This document shows, piece after piece, positions 47,720 to 56,319 of a stretch of 64,000 bases of DNA. The first letter of the stretch is position 1; each line of letters starts with the position of its first letter. The notes beneath the pieces are model-generated. The model did not search any database. It was not told the origin of the DNA and saw nothing but the letters and a program-made list of their open reading frames with translations. Position numbers and translations under genes: made by a program. The stretch comes from Xanthomonas hydrangeae (GTDB lineage Bacteria; Pseudomonadota; Gammaproteobacteria; Xanthomonadales; Xanthomonadaceae): NCBI GenBank assembly GCA_905142475.1, contig LR990730.1, forward strand, positions 620,001-684,000, given 5' to 3'.

Positions 47720-48546
47720 ACGACACCGCCACCGCACTGCTGGCGCTGTCATCCCAGGGCGTGTCGCTGCTGACCCTGCTGGCGCTATGCGGGGTGCGCG
47801 TGTTCGTGATGTTTTTCGTGCTGCCGGCAACGGCGCAGGACAGCCTTCCCGGAATGGCGCGCAACGGTGTGGTGTATGTGCTCAGTTCGTTCATCGCCTA
47901 CGGACAGCCGGCCGATGCGCTGGCCAGAATCGAAGCGACCGGCCTGGTCGGGCTGGTGTTCAAGGAAGCCTTCCTCGGCCTGCTGATCGGGTTTGCCGCA
48001 TCCACGGTGTTCTGGGTTGCCGAGAGTGTGGGCCTGCTCATCGACGATGTGTCCGGCTACAACAACGTGCAGATGACCAACCCGCTGAGCGGTGAGCAGA
48101 GCACGCCGGTCTCCACGGTGTTGATGCAGTTGGCGATCGTGTCCTTCTACGCGCTGGGCGGCATGCTGATGCTGCTGGGTGCGCTGTTCGAATCGTTTCG
48201 CTGGTGGCCGCTGAGCCAGCTCACGCCGGACATGGGCGCGGTCGCCGAGTCCTTCGTCATCCAGCAGACCGACGGCATGATGGCCGCAATCGTCAAGCTG
48301 GCCGCACCGTTGATGCTGGTGCTGGTGCTGGTGGATCTGGCCATCGGCTTTGTGGCGCGCGCCGCCGACAAGCTGGAACCTTCGAATCTGAGTCAACCGA
48401 TCCGTGGGGTACTGGCGCTGCTGCTGCTGGCATTGCTGACCAGCGTGTTCATTGCGCAATCCGGTGGCGCTCTCGGCTTCCTCCATTTCCAGCAGCAGTT
48501 GCACGATGCCGCGAACGCCGGCGGCAAGGGGGGCGCAGCGAATTGA
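47716..48546 (+). CDS. hrcT: T3S export apparatus protein HrcT (SctT)
   Basis: 276 residues with about six transmembrane segments and the SctT/FliR blocks (RNGVVYVLSSFIAYGQ; SVGLLIDDVSGYNNVQMTNP). It completes the HrcR-HrcS-HrcT gate. Full length, with the ATG overlapping hrpB7. Confidence 0.96.
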   Translation: MNDTATALLALSSQGVSLLTLLALCGVRVFVMFFVLPATAQDSLPGMARNGVVYVLSSFIAYGQPADALARIEATGLVGLVFKEAFLGLLIGFAASTVFWVAESVGLLIDDVSGYNNVQMTNPLSGEQSTPVSTVLMQLAIVSFYALGGMLMLLGALFESFRWWPLSQLTPDMGAVAESFVIQQTDGMMAAIVKLAAPLMLVLVLVDLAIGFVARAADKLEPSNLSQPIRGVLALLLLALLTSVFIAQSGGALGFLHFQQQLHDAANAGGKGGAAN

Positions 48547-48726
48547 TCATTGTTGAGACATCGCCTGCCGTGCGCTGCCTACACTGAACCGCACGTGCCC
48601 TCGATGTGCTGCTCGACGCTGCAGTACGCAGCACGGCGCCGCATCCGGCACGCAATTCCCGGCCGACGCCTGCCCGCCAGGCGCAGCCCTATCGACTTCT
48701 TTCACTTGCCTCGCAGAGGGAACGCC

Positions 48727-50547
48727 ATGGCATACGCCTGTCCTCCAGTTCACCGCCATCGACGTGCGCCATTGGCCGCCGCGTTGCTATTGAGCCTGCT
48801 GCCGCTGCTGCCGCCGCATGCCGATGCTGCGCAGGTGCCGTGGCATTCGCGCAGCTTCAAATACGTCGCCGACCACAAGGATCTCAAGGAAGTGCTGCGC
48901 GACCTGTCCGCCAGCCAATCCATCACCACCTGGATTTCACCGGAAGTGACCGGCACGCTCAGTGGCAAGTTCGAGGCCAGCCCGCAGAAATTCCTCGACG
49001 ATCTGTCTGCGACATTCGGCTTCGTCTGGTATTACGACGGCGCCGTGCTCAGGATCTGGGGCGCCAACGAAACCAAGAATGCAACCTTGAATCTGGGCGC
49101 CGCGTCCACCAGTGCGCTGCGCGATGCGCTTGCGCGCATGCGGCTGGACGATCCGCGCTTTCCGGTCCGTTACGACGAGGCGGCGCACGTGGCCGTGGTG
49201 TCCGGCCCGCCGGGTTATGTGGATACCGTCACCGCGATCGCCAAGCAGGTCGAGCAGGGCGCACGCCAACGCGATGCCACCGAAGTGCAGGTATTTCAGC
49301 TGCATTATGCGCAGGCGGCCGATCACAGCACCCGTATCGGTGGGCAGGACGTCCAGGTACCGGGCATGGCCAGCCTGTTGCGCAGCATGTACGGCGTGCG
49401 TGGCGCGCCCACGGCGGCGCTGCCCGGGCCGGGCGCGAATTTCGGGCGGGTGCAACCGATCGGCGGTGGCTCGTCCAACACCTTCGGCAACAGTGGCCAG
49501 GGTCAGAATGGCGGTGGCGGCAACACCGGTATTCTCGGATTGCCTGCGTCGTGGTTCGGCGGTGCGTCGCCGTCCGATCGCGTGCCGGTCAGCCCACCGT
49601 TGCCGGGCAGTGGCGCCAATGCGCCGGCCAGCGTGTGGCCGGAGATGAGCCAGGCCCGGCGCGATGCGCCGCTGGCGGTGGACGCCGGCAGCGGCGGCGA
49701 GCAGGCTTCCGACGCGCCGGTGATCGAAGCCGACCCGCGCACCAATGCCATTCTCATCCGCGACCGCCCCGAGCGCATGGCCGCCTATGGCACCTTGATC
49801 CAGCAGCTCGACAACCGCCCCAAGCTGCTGCAGATCGATGCCACCATCATCGAGATCCGCGACGGTGCCATGCAGGATCTCGGCGTGGACTGGCGCTTCC
49901 ACAGCCGGCGTGTGGATGTGCAGACCGGCGACGGGCGTGGTGCCCAGCTTGGCTACGATGGCAGCTTGAGCGGTGCCGCAGCAGCGGGTGCAACGGCGCC
50001 GTTGGGCGGGACCTTGACCGCTGTCCTTGGCGACGCAGGGCGTTACCTGATGACGCGCGTCTCGGCGCTCGAGCAGACCGACAAGGCCAAGATCGTGTCC
50101 ACCCCGCAGGTGGCGACGCTGGACAACGTGGAAGCGGTGATGGATCACAAGCAACAGGCATTCGTGCGTGTCAGCGGTTACGCAGCCGCAGACCTCTACA
50201 ACCTGTCCGCAGGTGTGTCGCTACGCGTATTGCCGAGTGTGGTGCCGGGCTCGCCAAACGGACAGATGCGCCTGGATGTGCGTATCGAAGACGGGCAGTT
50301 GGGCGCCAATACCGTCGATGGCATTCCCGTCATCACCTCCAGCGAGATCACCACGCAGGCGTTCGTCAACGAGGGCCAGAGCCTGCTGATCGCCGGGTAT
50401 GCCCAGGATACCGATCAGACCGATCTGAACAAGGTCCCCGGGCTGTCCAAGATTCCACTGGTCGGCAACCTGTTCAAGCATCGCCAAAAGAGCGGCTCGC
50501 GGCTGCAGCGGTTGTTCTTGCTGACCCCGCATATCGTCTCGCCCTGA
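48727..50547 (+). CDS. hrcC: T3S outer-membrane secretin HrcC (SctC)
   Basis: 606 residues: a signal peptide (cleavage near PHADAAQ), N-terminal N0/N1 domains (FKYVADHKDLKEVLRDLS), an N3-like domain with a Gly/Ser/Asn-rich insert (about 255-300), and the C-terminal secretin domain with QIDATIIEIRDGAMQDLGVDW and VPGLSKIPLVGNLFK. It forms the outer-membrane pore. The ATG at 48727 is chosen over the longer frame because the signal peptide begins there; a 180-bp gap follows hrcT. Confidence 0.96.
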   Translation: MAYACPPVHRHRRAPLAAALLLSLLPLLPPHADAAQVPWHSRSFKYVADHKDLKEVLRDLSASQSITTWISPEVTGTLSGKFEASPQKFLDDLSATFGFVWYYDGAVLRIWGANETKNATLNLGAASTSALRDALARMRLDDPRFPVRYDEAAHVAVVSGPPGYVDTVTAIAKQVEQGARQRDATEVQVFQLHYAQAADHSTRIGGQDVQVPGMASLLRSMYGVRGAPTAALPGPGANFGRVQPIGGGSSNTFGNSGQGQNGGGGNTGILGLPASWFGGASPSDRVPVSPPLPGSGANAPASVWPEMSQARRDAPLAVDAGSGGEQASDAPVIEADPRTNAILIRDRPERMAAYGTLIQQLDNRPKLLQIDATIIEIRDGAMQDLGVDWRFHSRRVDVQTGDGRGAQLGYDGSLSGAAAAGATAPLGGTLTAVLGDAGRYLMTRVSALEQTDKAKIVSTPQVATLDNVEAVMDHKQQAFVRVSGYAAADLYNLSAGVSLRVLPSVVPGSPNGQMRLDVRIEDGQLGANTVDGIPVITSSEITTQAFVNEGQSLLIAGYAQDTDQTDLNKVPGLSKIPLVGNLFKHRQKSGSRLQRLFLLTPHIVSP

Positions 50548-50581
50548 GCAACGCTTCGGGGTGTAGCCGACGCTGTGACAA

Positions 50582-50616
50582 CGTGCAGGCTGCCGCGTGG
50601 CGCGGCAGCCTGCACG
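50582..50616. terminator. Hairpin between convergent hrcC and hpa1
   Basis: A perfect 16-base inverted repeat (CGTGCAGGCTGCCGCG) around TGG. No long T run, but it lies just past both convergent stops, so it probably ends both transcripts. Confidence 0.75.
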
Positions 50617-50625
50617 CATTGCCAA

Positions 50626-51018
50626 TCAGGCTTGGCCGGTGATGCTCGACGGGTTGGCGTTGAAACCGCCACCCGCGCTGTTTCCGCCCAGGCTGCTGTT
50701 GACCGAACCGCCACCGCCCATGCCGGCGCCGCCCTGGTTCTGCATCAGCTGCATCACGATCTGCATCAGCATCTGCGTCAACGGACTCAGGCCTTCCTGT
50801 TGACCGTTCTGCGGTTGTTCGTCGCCACACTCCTGATTGGCATCGCTGCCCTGGCTCTGTTGCAGCATCATCATGATGAACATGGCGAGCAACTGATCCA
50901 GCTGCTGCTCCGAGCCAGCCGAAGGCGATTGCTGACTGGAGTTCTCGTGTTGCTGGGGCCCGATGCCCATCGTCTGCAGGTTGCTGAAATTGGAAAAGTT
51001 GTTTCCGATAGAGTCCAT
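50626..51018 (-). CDS. hpa1: Harpin Hpa1 (HpaG/XopA)
   Basis: 130 residues, Gly/Gln/Ser/Asn-rich and heat-stable type composition, the size of Hpa1. Two amphipathic Leu/Met helices are seen: NNFSNFSNLQTMG with QLDQLLAMFIMMMLQ (about 38-52), and LTQMLMQIVMQLMQNQ (about 79-95). A Cys (in QECGD) is present, as in Xanthomonas harpins. Hpa1 is T3-secreted, aids translocation and can elicit plant defence. ATG 51018 is preceded by a PIP box. Confidence 0.93.
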   Translation of the reverse strand: MDSIGNNFSNFSNLQTMGIGPQQHENSSQQSPSAGSEQQLDQLLAMFIMMMLQQSQGSDANQECGDEQPQNGQQEGLSPLTQMLMQIVMQLMQNQGGAGMGGGGSVNSSLGGNSAGGGFNANPSSITGQA

Positions 51019-51154
51019 GGTGATTCCCGTCTCATGTGGTTGAACTGGATACATCGCGGATTGCCGGAAAGCTGCAACGGCAAGATCGCAACGGGGACGC
51101 TGCGCTGCCCCGAGCGCAAAGTAGAAGAGGCAACGGCGGTGCATCTGCCAGGAC

Positions 51155-51179
51155 GCGAAGGTGCGCTTTTGCTTGCGAA
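51155..51179 (-). promoter_or_regulatory. Perfect PIP box for hpa1
   Basis: Minus-strand TTCGC-N15-TTCGC, about 137 bp before the hpa1 ATG; TACTTT follows 31 bases downstream. Confidence 0.9.
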
Positions 51180-51244
51180 CGTGACTGCGGAAAACGCAGG
51201 GAAGCCCTGGAAAACGGCTGTTTTGCAACGATGCGTGTTGTGAT

Positions 51245-51269
51245 TTCGTTTACGTCATAGACGCTTCGT
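51245..51269 (+). promoter_or_regulatory. PIP box for hpa2
   Basis: Plus-strand TTCGT-N15-TTCGT with TATGGT (YANNRT) 31 bases downstream, about 100 bp before the hpa2 ATG. Confidence 0.82.
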
Positions 51270-51369
51270 CCAGCGTGTGCGTGCGGATGCACAGCACCGT
51301 TATGGTGTCGCGATCGAGCGGAGCGTCGGACCAACCGGGGGTGTGCGTCCACTCCGCTACGTTGCTGGA

Positions 51370-51969
51370 ATGAACGACGATCAGGTGACAGACATGAAAG
51401 AGACCGATACGCCGACCACGTGTGCGTCTGTGCACGGCACGGATGTCTGGCGTCAACTGTGTTGTGCCACGCTTTCGAGAAACATGCGCGTAGGCGCGCG
51501 ATGGAGGTGCGCGCTCAAGCCCAGGCATGCTGCCGCCCCTCGGCGACGCGTGTTGATTGCGGCGGCGTTGCTGTGCGCCGCGCCGCTCGCACGCGCAGAC
51601 TGTTTTGAAGAAGCCGCCGGCTATCAACATGTCAATCCATGGGTGCTGCGTGCCATTGCATGGCAGGAATCACGTGGCCGTGCCGACGCGATCCATCGCA
51701 ACAACAACGGCACGATCGATTATGGAAAGATGCAGATCAATTCGATCCATCTGCGGCGTCTTTCCAGTTACGGCATCTCCAGGGACGCGTTGATGCAGCC
51801 GTGCGTCAGCGTGTATGTCGCCGCCTGGCGGCTGCGCGAGATGACCAATAAATATGGAAATACCTGGGCCGCCGTGGGCGCCTATCATTCCGAAACGCCC
51901 GCCGAGCGCGATAAATATGCGCATGCCATCCACGCGATTCTGACCAAGCGCGGCGTGGTTGCCGAGTAA
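51370..51969 (+). CDS. hpa2: Hrp-associated lytic transglycosylase Hpa2
   Basis: 199 residues from ATG 51370; a start at 51484 would put the positively charged signal peptide (RRRVLIAAALLCAAPLARA) nearer the N-terminus and is equally plausible. The mature domain is SLT: catalytic Glu in AIAWQESRGRADA, GKMQINS and NTWAAVGAYHS. Hpa2 (HpaH-like) opens peptidoglycan for assembly of the T3S apparatus and may itself be secreted. It is divergent from hpa1. Confidence 0.92.
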   Translation: MNDDQVTDMKETDTPTTCASVHGTDVWRQLCCATLSRNMRVGARWRCALKPRHAAAPRRRVLIAAALLCAAPLARADCFEEAAGYQHVNPWVLRAIAWQESRGRADAIHRNNNGTIDYGKMQINSIHLRRLSSYGISRDALMQPCVSVYVAAWRLREMTNKYGNTWAAVGAYHSETPAERDKYAHAIHAILTKRGVVAE

Positions 51970-52021
51970 CGCTGCTGTGATCGCGGAAGCGCGTGTGGTG
52001 TAGCACATGGCATCAAGCCAG

Positions 52022-52047
52022 CCGCGCCCGCCTGGTGGCGGGCGCGG
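52022..52047. terminator. Intrinsic terminator, hpa2 / convergent effector gene
   Basis: An 11-bp perfect stem CCGCGCCCGCC with a TGGT loop, followed by TGGTTTT on the plus strand. It lies between the convergent hpa2 and the gene ending at 52066. Confidence 0.85.
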
Positions 52048-52065
52048 TGGTTTTGATCGCTGTGC

Positions 52066-53673
52066 TTACTCAACCTGCGAGCGAGGCGCTTCGGCTGCGC
52101 GAACGGCCGCCTCGGCTTGCCAGGTGGCGCCGATGGTCTTGTATTGCATGCCGGCGACCACGCCGGACACCGTATTGGAGAGCAATCCGCTGCGTGTGGG
52201 CGACAACCCGAGCCACGCGCCAATCATGTTGATGGCGGTACCAAGCGCGATATTGGAATTGATGGCGGCCGTGCGTGCGACCGAATGATCCATGACCCGC
52301 TCATAATCCTCGCGCTTGCCCTTCCACTCGGGTTCCCAGATCTGCTGCGTCCCGGCTTCGTCGGCTTCGTGCTGGGTGACGTTGATCCAGTCCAGCGTCT
52401 CCAGGCCGACATTCAAGGCGGTGTTTACCGCCGATTGACGCAAGATGACGCTGGTCGCCTCGCCTTGGGTGAAAGGCGAGTGCAGGCCGGCCCAGCGCTG
52501 CCGGGCCGCTGCAAAGTCCGGCGATGCCAGCTCGTTGGATGCCAGATTGGTCAGGACGTTGGCCATGCCGTAAAACCTGCCGGCGCTGGTGATATGCGGA
52601 TCGCTGATGCCGCCATTGGAGCGGTTGGGGTCGCGCATGCCCACCATCTTGAATGTTGCCTGGATGGTGTCGCGCGCTGCGGCATAGGCGGCGATCTTCA
52701 GATCGCTGGCCAGCAGCCTGGCCGCCATCTCCGGTTGGCCCGCTGATTTGCCGGCCGCACCCACGGCGATGTTGCTCACGATGCCGCCCAGCGCGAGCCG
52801 GGTGACCAGATCCGAGTAATGTTGCTGCTCGGTTTTCTTGTGATTGCGTTCGTCGTCGGACAATGCATCCCACTGTTCGAGACTGAGATTGTGGAAGCCT
52901 CGCGCAGCCGCGTCCGGATTGCGGTTCTCGCGGTTGCTTCGCAGCGTATGCAGCGCCATCTGCAGCGTGCCGTAGACTGCCTGCATGGCGACGACCGCTT
53001 CGGGCGGAAGCTGGCGAAGAACGGCAAACAACTCTTCGCCCAGCAACTCGCGCGCGAAGGTGGTCGGTCCCACCGAGCTGGCCTGGTGCACCAGATGCCC
53101 CAGCGCAGCGCCCAGGTATTGCTTGTCGACACTGATCGGCAGGACGCCGCGCGCTGCAGCCGCCACTGCGGCGGCGGTCGGTCCGAGGACGGTGCGTACG
53201 CCACGCGCTGCGCCGGTTCCGATCGATGCAGCCAGCGCGCCCAGACGCTCGGCGGTTGTGCTTGTGCTTGCGCTGGCTGCTGCCGCAGGTGCGGTGGTCG
53301 TTGCAGATGTGTGCACCGGCGGGGCAGGTTGTTCGTGAAAGATTGGAGGCGTATCGGATGGTTCCAGGAAATTTCTGGTGCTGTGGAAGCGCTCGCTGCT
53401 GCTCTCTTCGTCGTGCAGGATCGACGCGTCCGCGGCATGCAGCAGCGGGCTCTCACCGGTGTGCTGGTTTCTGTCGGCAGGGCTGCCAGATCCTGTGTTG
53501 CGTTCCGGGTTGTCGCGTCGTCGGGACGGTCTGGGAGCCAGGCGCGACAGTGCAGGGTCCGCCGCAGGTGTCGGCGTCTGGTTGCGCTGCTGTAGTGGCG
53601 GCATTTCGATCACAAACTCTGCATTCGTCGATCGCGCTGGCTGGGAAGCACGGGCTGAAGGGATCTTCGTCAC
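52066..53673 (-). CDS. Candidate T3 effector with hydrophobic Gly/Ala-rich helices, PIP-linked
   Basis: 535 residues from a GTG at 53673, chosen because GCGAGG lies 7 bases upstream. A Ser/Thr/Arg/Pro-rich N-terminus (about 1-150) with no signal peptide fits a T3S signal. From about 150 on it has repeated small-residue hydrophobic segments (GTGAARGVRTVLG, LALGGIVSNIAVGAAG, INSNIALGTAINMIGAWLG, LLSNTVSGVVAGMQYK) that could insert in membranes. The overall plan recalls XopF1, but I see no clear alignment. A PIP-like box lies upstream. It sits at the outer end of the hrp cluster beside hpa2. No Xop class assigned. Confidence 0.68.
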   Translation of the reverse strand: MTKIPSARASQPARSTNAEFVIEMPPLQQRNQTPTPAADPALSRLAPRPSRRRDNPERNTGSGSPADRNQHTGESPLLHAADASILHDEESSSERFHSTRNFLEPSDTPPIFHEQPAPPVHTSATTTAPAAAASASTSTTAERLGALAASIGTGAARGVRTVLGPTAAAVAAAARGVLPISVDKQYLGAALGHLVHQASSVGPTTFARELLGEELFAVLRQLPPEAVVAMQAVYGTLQMALHTLRSNRENRNPDAAARGFHNLSLEQWDALSDDERNHKKTEQQHYSDLVTRLALGGIVSNIAVGAAGKSAGQPEMAARLLASDLKIAAYAAARDTIQATFKMVGMRDPNRSNGGISDPHITSAGRFYGMANVLTNLASNELASPDFAAARQRWAGLHSPFTQGEATSVILRQSAVNTALNVGLETLDWINVTQHEADEAGTQQIWEPEWKGKREDYERVMDHSVARTAAINSNIALGTAINMIGAWLGLSPTRSGLLSNTVSGVVAGMQYKTIGATWQAEAAVRAAEAPRSQVE

Positions 53674-54269
53674 GGCATGTCCTCGCTGTGGTGGGAAAGG
53701 CGGCGTGCTGCCGCCCGGGCTTGCAGGGCTGCTGACGTGCGGCGTTGACGGCCGGCACATCGTTCGACGGACGTATGGCGTTGCCAGCCTCCATCGCAGC
53801 GCCGGGGTCGCTGGTGGCCGGGCGACGTGTCGATCGACGCGGCAACGCGCTCCACGTGCGACACGCAGACACGGTCTGGCGCACGTGCCGTCATCAACGG
53901 TCCGGGCAAATACAGTGCGAATTACTCAGCGTGCAATCGAAGTGCTCAGGCGTGCCCTGGCATTCATGGCCACCTGGTGTGGCATGTGTCATCGTCGTCA
54001 GTGACTCGAAAATGCCATCAAGCCGGAGACGCGCGACGCTTCAGTTGCGAAATGATCATTCCCCAACGGAATATGTCAGTCGTTGTGCGGATGAAATGTG
54101 CCTGCTGTTGGGTGTGTCTTCGCCTAACCGAAGACAGCGTCGTGCGCGCAGCGGCGACCACACTTGAGACGCGGCCTGGTTCGGGCAAGCAGCCCAGCCA
54201 GCTCAGGCAGCGATTTGGGGATGAGGTTGTGAAGCTGGTCGGTGGAGGTCCAATCGATGCACATTACAT
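53674..54269. other. Right edge of the hrp island, intergenic
   Basis: About 600 bp with no supported gene. It contains the PIP-like box of the preceding gene. No tRNA, integrase or clear attachment repeat is visible. Confidence 0.5.
53917..53941 (-). promoter_or_regulatory. PIP-like box (one off consensus) for the 535-aa effector candidate
   Basis: Minus-strand TTCGA-N15-TTCGC, 244 bp before the GTG start. The first half ends in A where C/G/T is usual, and no clear -10 box is found, so regulation by HrpX is less certain than for the other sites. Confidence 0.6.
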
Positions 54270-54295
54270 AACGCCCGGCCATTCGGCCGGGCGTT
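54270..54295. terminator. Intrinsic terminator near the thioredoxin-fold gene
   Basis: An 11-bp stem AACGCCCGGCC / GGCCGGGCGTT with an ATTC loop and TTTT on the plus strand. It lies 7 bp beyond the minus-strand stop at 54302. Confidence 0.8.
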
Positions 54296-54301
54296 TTCCT
54301 T

Positions 54302-55892
54302 TCAGCTCAGCCAGCTGCTGCACCCGCTGGTGTTCTTGCTGTCGCAACTGGCCTGCATTTTCTGCTGCAGCCGCGCCAGCACCGCGCTGCCTTCCCGATG
54401 ATGCTGCGTGCTCCAGGTCTTGAGCGAAGTACCAAGCGCCTTGAGGTTTTGAAGGTTACGCCGACCGTATCGATCCGGCTGGCCTGCCAACTCGCCGATC
54501 ACCTGTGCAGTGGCAGATTCGATGGCAGCGGTGTCCTGGGGGCTGAGCCGGATCACCCCATTGGCATACCGCAGCGCCGACTCCACGCGCATTACGGGGC
54601 CTTGGGAACCTTCGTAGGACTTTTTCAACCACGTCAGCGCTGTCTTGGGATCGTTGCGTTCTTCGGCCAGATCGGCGAGGAACTGCATGTAGTGATAGGG
54701 CGTCTTGCTACGTGTCAGTTCGCCCAGCAGCAGTTGTTCTGCACCGGCGGTATCGCCTGTATCGTCCACTAGCCCCGCGGCTCCGGTGATGACGGACTGT
54801 CGTTCTTCATCGGTCTTGGCCGTCTGCACCGCCCATTGCACGCGCTGGCGAACGGTGTCGAGCACCGCTGCCGGCAGCGGCGGTTGTGGCGTCTGTGGCT
54901 TGCTGTCCGGGGTCTGGCCCTGTGCCAGGCGAGCGAGTTCGATCTGCGTGGAGGCGGTGATCACCCGGTCCACGATCGGCAGGGTGGCGTCGGCATAAAC
55001 CTTGTCCAGCGCCTGATTCAGCGCCAAGGACAGCGCCGCGCGCTCGCCTGGGTCGCTGGTGGATGCCATCACCAGGCGTGGGGCAAAACGACTCAGCTCG
55101 GTGCGGTTTGCGCGCACCTCCGACGGATCGGCCAAAACGGCCTTGAGCAATGCCAGGTGCGCCGGGCTGGCAACCGGTGGCGTTGTTGCAATGGACAGCG
55201 CCAGCAGCGCGAACCTGCGCTGCAGCGCAGGCTGCGGTGCCGAGGCGGCCAAATGCGCAAGCACATCGCTTGCACTGCGCGTTTTCGACGGCTCGCGCGC
55301 CATGCCCCACCACTCGTAGCCGGCCAGCAAGGTCCAGTCGTCTGCGCGCAATTCCTTCGGGGTCTTCAACGCCCGGTCGAGCAACTGCTCCAAGGTCATG
55401 GTCTGTGTGGCCGCCACCTGCAAGGCGTCGGCCAGGCGGGCATTGTCGCTGTAGCCGGCCAGGCGTGTGATCAGGCTGCGATCCGGGCGCAGCACGATGA
55501 TGGTTGGATATGCCTTGACGTTGAATTGATCGCCCCACTTCTGGGCATCTGCAAGGTCCCCATTTAAATGCACCGCCACAAATTTGCGCGTCAATTCAAT
55601 AAAGGCGGGATCCTTGAACAAGGTGGCCTGAAGCTGGTTGCACGGTGGGCACCAGACGGCGCCCCAATACAGCATGAGCGGCTTGCCGCTTGCCGCTTGC
55701 CTTGGCCTCGGCGAAGGCGCCATCAACGTCGCCCTCGCGCCAGGCAATGCCGGCGCTGGCGGCAGGGGTGGCCGCCGGTTTGGTCTGTGCAGGCGGCGCT
55801 GGTGTGTCCGGCTTGCCGCAGCCGGTCAGGGTTGCCAGCACGGCCAACAGCGCGATCGAGGACGACGCAGGGCGTTGGAACGACAGCTGCAT
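54302..55892 (-). pseudogene. Thioredoxin-fold lipoprotein gene, frameshifted by a 7-bp tandem duplication
   Basis: From ATG 55892 the frame gives a lipoprotein signal (lipobox LTGC, Cys25), a Pro/Ala linker and GDVDGAFAEAKASGK, then shifts. The second frame resumes PLMLYWGAVWCPPCNQLQATLF with the redox pair CPPC and runs to 54302. Removing one of three adjacent GCTTGCC copies (55681-55701, plus strand) joins both into a 527-residue protein with an N-terminal thioredoxin-like domain and a long helical C-terminal region. It would be a periplasmic disulfide or thiol protein. Either phase-variable, recently broken or a sequencing error. Confidence 0.8.
55681..55701. repeat. Heptamer tandem repeat (GCTTGCC)3 causing a frameshift
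   Basis: Three perfect 7-base copies within the thioredoxin-fold gene. Since 7 is not a multiple of three, gain or loss of one copy switches the reading frame. Two copies would restore it. Confidence 0.9.
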
Positions 55893-56319
55893 GGGAATCA
55901 CCGGACAAGAGCAGAGGAGGATCGAATGACCGAACGCGCGGCGTTGCGCCAACGGCGGATGACGTCACGCTCTTTGTAGCCTTGCCGCCAACCTGGCAGC
56001 ATCGTTGGATGCGAAATGGTGTTGGCGCCAGCGCAGCGGCACGAATCAACGTCTCGATGTCGCCGATGAGCGGCAGCGCAAGATCGGACGGCTTCAACGC
56101 ATTCCCTGGCCAAGACAGGCGTTGTGCCTGGTGGGTAAGGCTTCTCTATGGAACGGCCCACGCAATCTTTCGCTGATGCCGTGACAGCGACGCGCTGCAT
56201 GGAAGGTGATGGTTTACCTGAACGGCAGAGCAGCCGCATCGCCCTTACCCAATTCTGGCCTCAAGAAATGCGGATCACTGCCGTTAGCGCCAGTTCCTAA
56301 CCAAACGGCAGAGGTCGCC
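55893..56319. other. Intergenic between the thioredoxin-fold gene and the chemoreceptor
   Basis: A divergent promoter region. No gene, RNA or clear sigma-factor box recognised. Confidence 0.4.

Noticed and set aside
48606..50642. 678-codon plus-strand frame overlapping hrcC
   Set aside because: Out-of-frame shadow; hrcC in the other frame has the signal peptide and secretin motifs.
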